In this document: piece by piece, positions 1 through 8,991 of the stretch
How positions within the stretch are numbered: the stretch's first letter is position 1
How the letters are laid out: each line of letters starts with the position of its first letter
Assembly (NCBI RefSeq): GCF_019443745.1
Contig: NZ_CP050948.1
Coordinates: 4,220,001 to 4,284,000 of the forward strand
Source of the DNA: Iamia sp. SCSIO 61187
GTDB taxonomy: Bacteria > Actinomycetota > Acidimicrobiia > Acidimicrobiales > Iamiaceae
Length of the DNA stretch: 64,000 nt
Direction: 5' to 3'
Program-made: the position numbers and the translations under genes
Notes under the pieces: generated by a model
What the model saw: only the letters and a program-made list of their open reading frames with translations
What the model was told of the DNA's origin: nothing
Database searches by the model: none

Positions 1-1263
1 CGACTCCAGGCCGACCGACAGGCGGACCAGGCCGGGGGCCACGCCGGTGGAGGTCTGCTCGACCTCGGTCAGCTGGGAGTGCGTGGTCGACGCCGGGTGG
101 ATGGCCAGGCTGCGGACGTCGCCGATGTTGGCGACGTGGCTGTGGAGGGTCAGGCCCTCGACGAAGCGCTGGCCGGCCTCCTTCCCACCGGCGATGACGA
201 ACGCCGGCACCGAGCCGTAGCCCTTGCCCTCGGTGAGCTGGTTGGCCCGCTCGTGCCAGCGCGACCCGGGCACGCCGGCCCACTGGATCGACTCGACCTG
301 GGGGTGGTCGGTCAGGTGGGCGATCACCGCCGCGGTGTTGGCGTTGTGGCGCTCCATCCGCAGGCTCAGCGTCTCGAGGCCCTGGAGGAGCAGGAACGAG
401 TTGAACGGGCTGATGGCGGCGCCGATGTCGCGCAGCAGCTGGACGCGGGCCTTGAGGATGTAGGCCCCCGGCCCGAGGGCGGGCCAGTACTGGAGGCCGT
501 GGTAGCTGGGGTCGGGCTCGGTGAACTGCGGGAAGCGCTCGGCGTGGGCGCCGAAGTCGAAGCTGCCGGCGTCGGCGATGATGCCGCCGATCGAGGTCCC
601 GTGGCCCCCGATGAACTTGGTGGCGGAGTGGACGACGATGTCGGCGCCGTGCTCGAAGGGGCGGATCAGCCAGGGCGTGGCCACGGTGTTGTCGACGATG
701 AGGGGGACGCCGACCTCGTGGGCCAGGTCGGCCACGCCGCGGATGTCGAGGACGTCGTTGCGCGGGTTGCCGATGCTCTCGCCGTAGAACGCCTTGGTGT
801 TGGGGCGCACCGCGGCGCGCCAGGCGTCGAGGTCGTCGGGGTCGTCGATGAAGGTGGTCTCGATGCCCATCTTCGGCAGCGTGTAGTGGAGGAGGTTGTA
901 GGTGCCCCCGTACAGGGCCGCCGACGCGACGACGTGGCTGCCGGCCTCGGCCAGGTTGAGGATGGCGATCGTCTCGGCCGCCTGGCCCGAGGCCACGGCG
1001 AGGGCGCCGGGGATGCCGAGGGCGGTGTCGGGTGCCCCCTCGAGCGCCGCGACCCGCGCCTCGACCACCGCCTGGGTCGGGTTCATGATCCGCGTGTAGA
1101 TGTTGCCCACCTCGGCCAGCCCGAAGAGGTTGGCGGCGTGGGCGCTGTCGCGGAACTGGTACGACGTCGTCTGGTAGATCGGCACGGCCCGGGCCCCGGT
1201 GGTCGGGTCGGGCTCCTGGCCGGCGTGGATCTGGCGGGTCTCGAAACCCCAGTCGGTGCTCAT
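1..1263 (-). CDS. metY: O-acetylhomoserine sulfhydrylase (3' end cut by window)
   Basis: PLP enzyme of the Cys/Met-metabolism family that condenses O-acetylhomoserine with sulfide to give homocysteine, the direct-sulfhydrylation route to methionine. 421 residues are visible and the frame runs off the left edge; the last residues read LVRLSVGLES, which is close to the normal family C-terminus, so only some 10-15 residues are missing. Visible motifs are the tyrosine-containing YTRIMNPT (about 56-63), the PLP aspartate in DNT (Asp191) and the PLP lysine in SATKFIGG (Lys216). The ATG start sits 7 nt after a TAGGGT hexamer, suggesting leaderless transcription. O-succinylhomoserine or cystathionine enzymes of the same fold are less likely because of the N-terminal FETRQIHAGQ signature. 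Confidence 0.93.
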   Translation of the reverse strand, partial: MSTDWGFETRQIHAGQEPDPTTGARAVPIYQTTSYQFRDSAHAANLFGLAEVGNIYTRIMNPTQAVVEARVAALEGAPDTALGIPGALAVASGQAAETIAILNLAEAGSHVVASAALYGGTYNLLHYTLPKMGIETTFIDDPDDLDAWRAAVRPNTKAFYGESIGNPRNDVLDIRGVADLAHEVGVPLIVDNTVATPWLIRPFEHGADIVVHSATKFIGGHGTSIGGIIADAGSFDFGAHAERFPQFTEPDPSYHGLQYWPALGPGAYILKARVQLLRDIGAAISPFNSFLLLQGLETLSLRMERHNANTAAVIAHLTDHPQVESIQWAGVPGSRWHERANQLTEGKGYGSVPAFVIAGGKEAGQRFVEGLTLHSHVANIGDVRSLAIHPASTTHSQLTEVEQTSTGVAPGLVRLSVGLES

Positions 1264-1270
1264 GCCCGGG

Positions 1271-1276
1271 ACCCTA
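1271..1276 (-). promoter_or_regulatory. -10 hexamer TAGGGT of metY
   Basis: TAGGGT on the minus strand, 7 nt before the metY ATG; the spacing predicts transcription starting at or very near the start codon (leaderless). Confidence 0.6.
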
Positions 1277-1447
1277 GCGCCCGAAACCCGACCTCATCGG
1301 TCAGGAATCGCTCCGAGCAGGGCGATCCGCAGGTGAGGGGTCCTGTCCCCCCTCTGCACGAGACCGATGACACGGGGGCGTCGCCGTCGTACTGTTCCGC
1401 CCCGAGCGCCGGGGTCGGCCGGGTGCTCACGACCGTGGGAGGTCACC

Positions 1448-2854
1448 GTGGGGATGCCCCTTCTGGCCCAGATGCCGGCGCCGTTCGCCGCGACCGGGCT
1501 CAAGCCCAGCTTCGTGCTGGCGTTCGTGCTGCTGGACCTGGTGCTGATCATCGTCGCCGCCCGCCTGTGCGGCGCCCTGGCCCGCAAGGTCGGCCAGCCC
1601 GCGGTGGTGGGCGAGATCATCGCCGGCGTCCTGCTCGGCCCCACGCTCCTCGGGCCCAAGCTGTTCGAGCTGTCCAACCCGCCGGACTTCCTCCACTGCG
1701 ACATCTCCAACTCGCCGGGGATGGCCGGATCGGAGTTCGTGCCCAACGTGTCGGCCTGCCTCTTCCCGCCCCAGTCCCGCAGCATCCTCGGGGTGCTCGG
1801 GCAGGTGGCCCTCATCTTCTTCATGTTCCTCGTCGGCATCGAGGTCAACGAGCGGGCCCTCAAGGGCAAGGAGAAGGGCATCGGCCTCGTCGCCGTCGGC
1901 GCCGTCCTGGTGCCCATCGCCCTCGGCTTCGCCATCACCCCCATGCTGTTCAACGAGGACTTCGTCGCGAACTTCGGCACCGCCGACGAGCCCAGCAAGC
2001 TCGGGTTCACCCTGTTCGTCGGCGCCCTGCTCTCGGTCACGGCCTTCCCCGTCATGGCCCGCATCCTCCAGGAGAAGGGGCTGACGACCAGCCCGATGGG
2101 CGCGACCGGCATCGCCGCCGCCGCCGTGGTCACGATCCTGATGTTCCTGACCATCGCCACCGCGGATGGCGTGGCCAAGGAGCGAGACCTGGTCAAGATC
2201 CTCCAGGTCTGGGTGATCGCCGCCGTCTACATCGCCGTCATGTTGCTGGTGGTGAGGCGGCTCCTGGCCCCCCTGGGCCGGAAGTACCAGGAGACCGGCG
2301 TCTTGTCCCCCGACACCTTCGCCATCTTCGTCGGGGTGGCCGTCGCCTCGGGCTACGTGGCCGACCGCATCGGCATCAACGTGATCGTCGGCGGGTTCAT
2401 GGCCGGGCTGGCCATGCCCGAGCCCCGGGCGGCCATCTGGAAGGAGATGACGACCCGCCTCGGCGAGGTGACGGCCGTGATCCTCCTGCCGGTCTTCCTG
2501 GCCTTCAGCGGGCTCAACACCGACTTCACCCAGCTGACCGTCGCCGCCGTGCCGGGCATCATCGTCCTCGTGATCGCCGGCATCGTCGGCAAGCTCGTCG
2601 GTGGCGCCGTGTTCGCCAAGCTCGGCGGGCTCAGCTGGGCCGAGGGCACCGTGATCGGGGTCCTCATGAACTGCCGCGGCCTGCTGGTCCTGGTGGCCGC
2701 CCTGGCGGCCGTCGATGCCGGCGCCATCAGCCCGCTGCTCCAGCTCGGCGGCGTCGTCATGGCCCTCGTCACCACGGCGATGACCGGGCCGCTGTTCGAC
2801 GCCACCATCACCAAGGTCGACACCCCGTCGGAGGCCGAGCCCCAGCCCGCCTGA
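1448..2854 (+). CDS. CPA2-family cation:proton antiporter
   Basis: Multi-pass inner-membrane protein of about 468 residues with the Na+/H+ exchanger fold, related to KefB/GerN-type CPA2 antiporters. The first helices carry the conserved GQPAVVGEIIAG segment and the GPTLLGP turn; about 12 hydrophobic segments follow, including the unwound-helix region around VGALLSVTAFPVMAR that normally carries the ion-binding residues. There is no C-terminal nucleotide-binding or Usp domain, unlike the second CPA2 gene at 17779. I chose GTG at 1448 because GGGAGG lies 5 nt upstream; ATG at 1454 or 1367 is possible. Transported ion (K+ or Na+) cannot be told from sequence. Confidence 0.88.
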   Translation: MGMPLLAQMPAPFAATGLKPSFVLAFVLLDLVLIIVAARLCGALARKVGQPAVVGEIIAGVLLGPTLLGPKLFELSNPPDFLHCDISNSPGMAGSEFVPNVSACLFPPQSRSILGVLGQVALIFFMFLVGIEVNERALKGKEKGIGLVAVGAVLVPIALGFAITPMLFNEDFVANFGTADEPSKLGFTLFVGALLSVTAFPVMARILQEKGLTTSPMGATGIAAAAVVTILMFLTIATADGVAKERDLVKILQVWVIAAVYIAVMLLVVRRLLAPLGRKYQETGVLSPDTFAIFVGVAVASGYVADRIGINVIVGGFMAGLAMPEPRAAIWKEMTTRLGEVTAVILLPVFLAFSGLNTDFTQLTVAAVPGIIVLVIAGIVGKLVGGAVFAKLGGLSWAEGTVIGVLMNCRGLLVLVAALAAVDAGAISPLLQLGGVVMALVTTAMTGPLFDATITKVDTPSEAEPQPA

Positions 2855-2984
2855 CACCCTCGGACCGCCCCGTGTTCCCGCCCGGGACGGGTGACCGCAC
2901 CCCGGGCACCGGCCCCCCTGGTCGCCCTCTCCGACCAGGCGTACCGTCGCCCTCGACCCCGCCCCTCGTCCCACGGAGACCCCC

Positions 2985-3572
2985 GTGACCGCCCCCTACG
3001 AAGGCCAGCAGCTCCCGCCGCACCTGCAACCGCCCAAGAAGCGGAGCAAGGCGCCGCTCCTGATCGGCCTCGGCGTCGTCGCCCTCGCGGTGGTGGCGTT
3101 CCTCGCCTTCGGCGTCTTCGAGGTCCACACGCTCTTCACCGACGAGAAGGTGGCCGAGGAGGGGCCGGTGTTCGACTCCGGCGCCGCCGCCGACGCCTCG
3201 GCCGACGCCGATGCCGGCGCGACCACGGCCCCCGCCGGCGACGATGCCGCCACCGACGCCCCGGCCGTGACCACCGCGGCCACGGGCACCTTCGACGGCG
3301 TCGACCACCCCGGCGAGGGCACGGTGAACATCCTGACCGACGGCAGCCAGACCTTCGTCCGCTTCGAGGACGACTTCTCCACCGACAACGGCCCCGACCT
3401 CTACGTCGCCGTCGTCGTCGGCGGCGAGCGCATCGAGCTCGAGGAGCTCAAGGGCAACGTGGGCTCGCAGAACTACGAGCTGCCCGCCGACATCGACCCC
3501 GCCTCGATCGAGACCGTGCAAGTGTGGTGCAAGCGCTTCGACGTGGTGTTCACCGAAGCCTCGCTCGCCTGA
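2985..3572 (+). CDS. Membrane-anchored DM13-domain protein
   Basis: 195 residues: a short cytoplasmic N-terminus, one membrane helix (about 24-45), an acidic Ala/Asp/Thr linker (about 60-100) and a C-terminal DM13 domain (about 105-190). DM13 domains are predicted electron-transfer or redox domains carrying a nearly invariant cysteine; here it is the Cys of VQVWCKRF near the end. GTG start with an ACGGAGA ribosome-binding site. It is followed after 63 bp by a flavoprotein and then by a ferritin-like/DUF362 fusion on the same strand, which suggests that the three form one extracytoplasmic/cytoplasmic redox system. Topology N-in, C-out is inferred from the positive N-terminus. Confidence 0.82.
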   Translation: MTAPYEGQQLPPHLQPPKKRSKAPLLIGLGVVALAVVAFLAFGVFEVHTLFTDEKVAEEGPVFDSGAAADASADADAGATTAPAGDDAATDAPAVTTAATGTFDGVDHPGEGTVNILTDGSQTFVRFEDDFSTDNGPDLYVAVVVGGERIELEELKGNVGSQNYELPADIDPASIETVQVWCKRFDVVFTEASLA

Positions 3573-3635
3573 CCCGAAGACCCGCAGTCCCAGACCTGAT
3601 CATGACGGCGCCCGGGGGGCGCCAGGGAGACCGCC

Positions 3636-5237
3636 GTGACCGACAACAGCTCGACGATCAGCATCAACAGCTCGGCCATCGCCGCCGCCGCGGACATGCC
3701 GGACCCCTCGGGGTCGGGGGAGCCGGGCGACCTCAACGCCCAGCTGATCGGCACCGACATCTGGACCGACCAGATGGTCATCGACGCCGGGATCCCCATC
3801 CACGACGTCCCGCTCGTCTCCGTCGGTGGCGGCATCGGCAGCTTCGTGATGGCCGACTTCCTCCGCATCGCCGGGATGCCGGCCAACCAGATGCGGGTCC
3901 TCACCAACCTCGACGTCCCGTGGCAGACCTACGAGTACCTCACCAAGGTCTCGCAGATCCCTCGCCCCGAGCGGCTCCGCTCGGACTCGCAGTCGATGCC
4001 CGACAACATCTGGGGCTTCCCCTCCTTCGCCTTCCGCGAGGCGTGGAAGGAGAAGACGATCGACCCGATCTACAACGTCTGCACCGAGCCGATCCTGCGC
4101 GACTACTACACGCCTCGCGCCGGCCACGTCTTCGAGACGATGGAGAAGGAGGCGGCCCGCATCGGCTACTGGGACATGGTGTCCAAGGGCCAGGTCCGCA
4201 TGGTGCGGCGCCGCTACGGCGGCGGCTACTTCACCATCCTCACCCCACCCCAGGGCACCTCGGCGACCAAGCGGGTCGCCTTCCGCTCGACCTACGTGCA
4301 CGTTGCGGTCGGCTACCCGGGCGTGGCCTTCCTCCCCGACCTCCAGGAGTACCGCTCCAAGTACGACGACTACGTGCGGGTCGTGAACTCCTACGAGCCC
4401 CACGAGCACGTCTACGAGGAGCTCAAGCGCCGCCCCGGCGTCGTCGTGATCCGGGGCAACGGCATCGTCGCGTCGCGCGTCCTCCAGCGGCTCATCGACG
4501 ACCGCGACCGCGACGGCCTCCAGACCCAGATCCTGCACCTGTTCCGGACGTACCGGACCGAGTCGTTCGGCCCGAGCATCTTCCTGCGCCGCAAGGCCCG
4601 CAACGGCTGGATCTACCAGGGGTTCAACTGGCCCAAGTCGGCGTGGGGCGGCGCCAACAAGCGCAAGTTCGAGAAGCTCGAGGGCCAGGAGCGGGCCGAG
4701 TTCTACAAGCTGCTCGCCGGCACCACCACACCCAACCGGAAGGACTGGAAGGCCCAGCTCAAGCGGGGCACCGCCGAGGGCTGGTACCGCACCTACACCG
4801 GGACGGTCGACTCGGTCGTCCCCGGGCCCGACGGCACGGTGATCACCAAGGTGAAGGCCAAGGACGGCAGCCTCCTCGAGGTCCCGGCCCACTTCATCAT
4901 CGACGCCACCGGGCTGGAGGCGAACATCCGCGAGCACCGCCTGTTCGCCGATCTCCTCGACCACTCCGGGGCCCAGCTCAACCCGCTCGGCCGCCTCGAC
5001 GTCGAGCGCCACTTCGAGATCCGTGGCACCCAGAGCCACCCGGGCACGATGTACGCGGTCGGGACGATGACCCTCGGCGGCTACTTCGCCGGGGTCGACA
5101 CCTTCCTCGGGCTCCAGTACTCGGCGCTGCGCGTCATGGACGACCTCGCCGCGCGCGGCTTCGTCAAGAAGATGGGCCCGTTCCGGAGCACGGCCCAGTG
5201 GTGGCGCTGGGCCCGGCACAAGCCGCTGGCCAGCTAG
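3636..5237 (+). CDS. FAD/NAD(P)-binding flavoprotein, putative oxidoreductase or monooxygenase
   Basis: 533 residues. The Rossmann dinucleotide-binding motif GGGIGSF lies at about 64-70, after a polar N-terminal extension. A second conserved stretch, IIDATGLEANIREHR (about 418-432), resembles the ATG motif that closes the FAD site in flavin monooxygenases and pyridine-nucleotide oxidoreductases, and GTMTLGGYFAGVDTF (about 476-490) looks like the FAD-pyrophosphate region near the C-terminus. I cannot assign a substrate. GTG start with AGGGAGA 5 nt upstream. It is the middle gene of the DM13 / flavoprotein / ferritin-like-DUF362 run (63 bp and 26 bp gaps), so it probably passes electrons to or from those partners. 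No redox-active CxxC disulfide is visible. Confidence 0.7.
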   Translation: MTDNSSTISINSSAIAAAADMPDPSGSGEPGDLNAQLIGTDIWTDQMVIDAGIPIHDVPLVSVGGGIGSFVMADFLRIAGMPANQMRVLTNLDVPWQTYEYLTKVSQIPRPERLRSDSQSMPDNIWGFPSFAFREAWKEKTIDPIYNVCTEPILRDYYTPRAGHVFETMEKEAARIGYWDMVSKGQVRMVRRRYGGGYFTILTPPQGTSATKRVAFRSTYVHVAVGYPGVAFLPDLQEYRSKYDDYVRVVNSYEPHEHVYEELKRRPGVVVIRGNGIVASRVLQRLIDDRDRDGLQTQILHLFRTYRTESFGPSIFLRRKARNGWIYQGFNWPKSAWGGANKRKFEKLEGQERAEFYKLLAGTTTPNRKDWKAQLKRGTAEGWYRTYTGTVDSVVPGPDGTVITKVKAKDGSLLEVPAHFIIDATGLEANIREHRLFADLLDHSGAQLNPLGRLDVERHFEIRGTQSHPGTMYAVGTMTLGGYFAGVDTFLGLQYSALRVMDDLAARGFVKKMGPFRSTAQWWRWARHKPLAS

Positions 5238-5263
5238 GGCCCCCACCCTGCGACCCTGTCGCC

Positions 5264-7144
5264 ATGGCCGACCGACAGGGCACCCTCGACGGGCCGGCGC
5301 GGGCGGTGCTCGACGACAGCACCGCCCTGCTCGAGCGCTGGCGGCGCGGCCACGCCGGTCGCCCCGACGAGGAGAGGATCAAGCTCCTCCTGCTCGCCCT
5401 GGAGCGGGAGCAGATCGTCTCGGTCGCCTACCGGGAGGACGTCCTGGCCGCCCGCATCGGGCGGCTCGGCCTGCCCGACGACGCCGCCGCCCTGGTGCGG
5501 CGGGCGCTGCTGTGGGCGTGGAAGGACGAGCAGCTGCACACCGAGTACGTGCGGGGCCTGCTGCTCGGGTCGCGGCGCCCCGTCCCCGCCGCCGTCGTCG
5601 CCGGCCGCCAGGTCGTGGGCACGATCTCCGGGTGGGTCACCGCCGTGCGCCACCACCACGACCCGGCCGAGGCGCCGATGCGCACCGCGGCGGCCGGGGT
5701 CCTCGTCCTGGCCGCCCGCCTGACCCGCCGCATCCCGGCGGCGCTGGCCGACGAGCTGCGGTTCCGATCCCTCCGCCGGTACCTCCTGCTCAACGTCGTG
5801 CTGGAGCGGACGGCCGAGCTCGCCTACCTCCGCCTGGCCGAGGTTGCCCGCGCCGTGGGCGACGACGACGAGGCCGAGACCTTCACCCGCATCGCCACCG
5901 ACGAGGCCGGGCACGGGTCCGCCTTCGCCCTCCTGGCCGACGCCCTCGACGGCGACGACCGCTGGACCGGTCCGACCGAGGCCGTCGCCGCCGCCCTCCG
6001 GGACGTCAGCCCCTGGTTCGTCGCCCTGGACCGGCGCCGTCCGGGCCCGTCGGGCCGGTCAGGCCCGCCGGGCCGGTCGGCGACCGACGGCGGGCTCGGG
6101 TCGGGGGCGCCGGTGCACGTCCGCGCCGCGGCGCCGGGCACCGCCGACCCCACCGCGACCACCGCGGCGGTGCTGTCCGACGTCGGGCTCGACCGCCTGG
6201 TCGCGCCGGGCTCGCGCGTCGCGATCCGCACCGCGTTCATGTACGGCTACGACCGGCGCGACCGCTCCAACGTCGTGGATCCCCGGATCGTGCGCGCCGT
6301 CGCCGCCGCCGCCCGGACCGCCGGGGCCGACGACGTCGCCGTGCTGGAGGCCCGCACGGTGTACGGCCGGTGGTTCGCCCACCGCTCCGTGGCCGAGGTC
6401 GCCGCCTACTTCGGCTACGGCGACGAGGCGTACCGGGTGGTCGACATCGACGCCGACCTCGACCCGTGGACCTACGAGCGGGGCCTGGGCCGCCGCACGA
6501 TCTGCCGCACCTGGCGGGACGCCGACGTGCGCATCGTCGTGGCCAAGGCCCGGGCCGACCCGACCGAGCACGCCCACCTGGGCCTGGCCACCCTGGAGGG
6601 GAGCGCCGGACGCCACGACGAGACGGTCCACCCCGGCCGGGTGGTGGACTTCCGGACGGCCACGATGATGGCGCTCGACGCCGCCGCCCCCGACCTCGCC
6701 GTCGTGGATGCGTTCGGGCCGGTCGCCGACGGACCGTTCGGCATCATGGGGTCGCACCGACCGGCGGAGGGTCGCCGGGTGTACGCCGGGCGCGACGCCC
6801 TCTCCGTCGACGTCGCCGTCCTGGCCGACCTGGGTCAGCCCGACCCGACCCGCAGCCCGATCGTCCGCACCGCGGCCGCCTGGTTCGGCGCCGACCTCCG
6901 AGCGCCCGAGGTCGTCGGCGATCGCGGTGCGCCCGACGGCTTCCGCGGCCCCACGCCCACCGTCGTGCACAGGGCGCTGGCCGGGCTGGGGTACCCCGTC
7001 TACGTCTACCTGGGGGGCCGGGGCCAGCGGTTCACGCCCCGGATGGACGCCGCCGCCTTCCCACCACTCGGCCCGGTGTCCCTCCTGACCCGGGCGACCC
7101 GGTGGCTGGCCCAGGTCCCCTTCGGCCTCCGCCCTCCCCCCTGA
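5264..7144 (+). CDS. Ferritin-like diiron domain fused to DUF362-like domain
   Basis: 626 residues in two parts. The N-terminal part (about 1-235) is all-helical and carries a complete diiron ligand pattern: Glu47/Glu49, ExxH at 89-92, Glu181/Glu185 and ExxH at 214-217. A Pro/Gly/Arg-rich linker (about 245-285) follows. The C-terminal part (about 290-626) resembles DUF362, with SNVVDPRIVRAV-type and VVDAFGPVADGPFG segments; DUF362 proteins often accompany Fe-S chemistry, but no four-cysteine ferredoxin motif is present here. ATG start 26 bp after the flavoprotein; GACCCT lies 6 nt upstream, a weak leaderless -10. The reaction is unknown. The frame stays open far upstream, but that region is non-coding shadow of the two preceding genes. 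Confidence 0.72.
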   Translation: MADRQGTLDGPARAVLDDSTALLERWRRGHAGRPDEERIKLLLLALEREQIVSVAYREDVLAARIGRLGLPDDAAALVRRALLWAWKDEQLHTEYVRGLLLGSRRPVPAAVVAGRQVVGTISGWVTAVRHHHDPAEAPMRTAAAGVLVLAARLTRRIPAALADELRFRSLRRYLLLNVVLERTAELAYLRLAEVARAVGDDDEAETFTRIATDEAGHGSAFALLADALDGDDRWTGPTEAVAAALRDVSPWFVALDRRRPGPSGRSGPPGRSATDGGLGSGAPVHVRAAAPGTADPTATTAAVLSDVGLDRLVAPGSRVAIRTAFMYGYDRRDRSNVVDPRIVRAVAAAARTAGADDVAVLEARTVYGRWFAHRSVAEVAAYFGYGDEAYRVVDIDADLDPWTYERGLGRRTICRTWRDADVRIVVAKARADPTEHAHLGLATLEGSAGRHDETVHPGRVVDFRTATMMALDAAAPDLAVVDAFGPVADGPFGIMGSHRPAEGRRVYAGRDALSVDVAVLADLGQPDPTRSPIVRTAAAWFGADLRAPEVVGDRGAPDGFRGPTPTVVHRALAGLGYPVYVYLGGRGQRFTPRMDAAAFPPLGPVSLLTRATRWLAQVPFGLRPPP

Positions 7145-7152
7145 GCCATCGC

Positions 7153-7179
7153 CACGGATGGTGCCTGGCACCATCCGTG
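7153..7179. repeat. 27-nt perfect palindrome, copy 1 (bidirectional terminator?)
   Basis: CACGGATGGTGCC, one central T, then the exact reverse complement. It lies between the converging ends of the DUF362 fusion gene (7144) and the beta-helix gene (7184). The same 13-nt arms recur at 28695 and 36688. No U-tract follows on either strand. Confidence 0.85.
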
Positions 7180-7183
7180 TGCA

Positions 7184-8332
7184 TCAGCCGGTGAAGCGGG
7201 CGGGCCCGGGGACCGGGACCGCTGGTGGGGCCGGGCTCGGGGCCGGCGGCTCGACCGGGGGCGGGGGCGGGGGCGGGGCCGCCGCCTCGACCTCGACGGC
7301 ACCGACGTCGCACCGGGCGCCCTGGGGCCGGGCCACGCCCCGCTGGTCCTCGGCGATGCCGGCGCAGTCGGCCCCGTCGAGCAGCGGGCTGCCCGACGCC
7401 GGGACGCGGGTCGCCGTCGGTCCACCGTTCGCCCCCAGGGCCCCGAGGCCCGGATCGCCGACGCCCGGCTGGTCGTCGGCCCCGGCTCCGAAGCCGCAGG
7501 TGCCGTCGCCGTCCACGTTGGCGCCGGCCGAGGTGGTCGACGCACCCGGGTCGATGGCGCAGTCGGCGCCGGGCCCGTCGCCGGCGACGACGGAGCCGTA
7601 GCTGATCAGGTCGTCGGAGCCGGGCTGGAGCTCGATGGCTGCGCCGACGGACGCGGAGTTGCCGGCGACGGTGGCGAAGAGCAGCTCGACGGCGGTGTTC
7701 ACCACGGCGATGCCACCACCGCTGGCGGCCGTGTTGCCCGAGACGGTGCTGTTGACGAGGTCGGCGACCTGGTCGACCCAGATCCCCCCACCGGCACCAC
7801 CGGCGGTGTTGCCCGAGACGGTGGACGAGTCGAGCGTGACCCGGATGGCGGCGATGCCGCCGCCGACGCTCGACGCCGCGTTGCCAACGACCGACGACCG
7901 AACCAGGCTCACGGCGGCGGTGTCGGCGGCGATGCCCCCGCCGATCCCGGCGGCCAGGCTGCCCCCGGTGATCGTGGCCTCGACGACGGTCAGGTCGCCG
8001 TCGGTGTCGATGACCCGCTCGCCGGCGCACGTCTGGCTGATCGTCGCCCCGTTGCCGGTGATGGTGAGGGGCTGGGTGCCGGTGTGGGCCAGGTCGCCCT
8101 CGGCGCAGTCCGTGAGCTCGTAGGTCGCGCCGTCCTGGAGGACGATCTCGGTCGGTTCGACCGCCGCGCTCGCCTGGGCGAAGGCGTCCCGGAGCGAGCC
8201 GGCGCCGCCGTCCACCGTGGTCGTGACGGTGATCACCGCGGCCCCGGCCGGCGCCGAGGTCCCGACTGCCGTGGCGGCGGCCACCGCTCCCGCCGCCACC
8301 ACTGCCCCCCACCGACGCGCTCGTGCTCCCAC
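7184..8332 (-). CDS. Secreted right-handed beta-helix protein ending in ARFTG
   Basis: 382 residues. An N-terminal signal peptide (RARRW, hydrophobic Ala/Val core, cleavage near APAGAA about 28-31) is followed by a parallel beta-helix built of repeated GGGI / NSTVSGNTA coils (about 60-235), as in probable adhesins and polysaccharide-binding proteins, then a Cys-containing region and a Pro-rich tail (about 350-375). The last residues are PGPARFTG, the same ending as the unrelated secreted protein at 32005. There is no LPxTG, C-terminal membrane helix or lipobox. GTG start with GAGGAGA upstream. The substrate is unknown; surface attachment or secretion is inferred. Confidence 0.8.
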   Translation of the reverse strand: MGARARRWGAVVAAGAVAAATAVGTSAPAGAAVITVTTTVDGGAGSLRDAFAQASAAVEPTEIVLQDGATYELTDCAEGDLAHTGTQPLTITGNGATISQTCAGERVIDTDGDLTVVEATITGGSLAAGIGGGIAADTAAVSLVRSSVVGNAASSVGGGIAAIRVTLDSSTVSGNTAGGAGGGIWVDQVADLVNSTVSGNTAASGGGIAVVNTAVELLFATVAGNSASVGAAIELQPGSDDLISYGSVVAGDGPGADCAIDPGASTTSAGANVDGDGTCGFGAGADDQPGVGDPGLGALGANGGPTATRVPASGSPLLDGADCAGIAEDQRGVARPQGARCDVGAVEVEAAAPPPPPPPVEPPAPSPAPPAVPVPGPARFTG

Positions 8333-8454
8333 GGATCGTCTCCTCGTTGCCCGCGACCCAATGCGGGCCGACGGTGACAGGATGTCGCATCCCGGGCGGC
8401 GAGCAAAGCGGATCGTGTCAACCGATCGGGGGCGCGACGGGTCTGGGGGGGAAC

Positions 8455-8991
8455 ATGAGCGAGATCTCGGCGACGCCCTCCTCCTCCGCCTCCGGGCCCG
8501 CCCGGCCGGCGGACCTGGCCCCCGACCTCGCCGGTCTCTTCGCCGACCACCATCACCGCCTGCTGCGGGTGGCCTTCCTCCTCAGCGGGGACGACCGCAC
8601 CGCCGAGGACCTGGTGGCCGACGCCTTCGCCAAGGCCTACCGCCACCTCGTCCGCGGGCGGGTCGACGATCCCGGGGCCTACCTCCGCCGCGCGGTGGTC
8701 AACGGCTGGAAGCGCCAGCTGGGCCGACGCATCCGAGACCGGGAGCGGGCCCGGCACCTCCGGGTCGGATGGGACCCCACCTTCGAGGACGCCACCGCCG
8801 AGCGCGAGCGGATCCTGGCCGCCCTGGCCCCGCTGCCGGCCCGCCAGCGGGCCGTCGTCGTCCTGCGCTTCCTCGACGATCTGTCAGAGGCGGACACCGC
8901 CGCCGTCCTCGGGATCAGCCCCGGCTCGGTCAAGACCCACAGCCACCGCGCCCTCGCCCGCCTGCGCACCACCCTCGAGGAGGACACGTGA
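8455..8991 (+). CDS. ECF sigma factor, SigE-like actinobacterial family
   Basis: 178 residues. Sigma region 2 spans about 28-95 (HHRLLRVAFLLSGDDRTAEDL and the AYLRRAVVNGWK segment) and region 4 about 115-175, ending in the helix-turn-helix SEADTAAVLGISPGSVKTH. ATG start preceded by a G-rich GGGGGG 4 nt upstream; an upstream in-frame start at 8323 would add an unlikely Cys-rich stretch. It overlaps the next gene by GTGA, so a translationally coupled sigma/anti-sigma-like pair is likely, and the sigma factor probably answers an extracytoplasmic signal. Confidence 0.9.
   Translation: MSEISATPSSSASGPARPADLAPDLAGLFADHHHRLLRVAFLLSGDDRTAEDLVADAFAKAYRHLVRGRVDDPGAYLRRAVVNGWKRQLGRRIRDRERARHLRVGWDPTFEDATAERERILAALAPLPARQRAVVVLRFLDDLSEADTAAVLGISPGSVKTHSHRALARLRTTLEEDT

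Noticed and set aside
79-2988. 969-residue plus-strand frame antisense to metY and through the antiporter
   Set aside because: Arg/Ala/Gly/Pro-rich shadow caused by high GC; metY and the antiporter explain the sequence.
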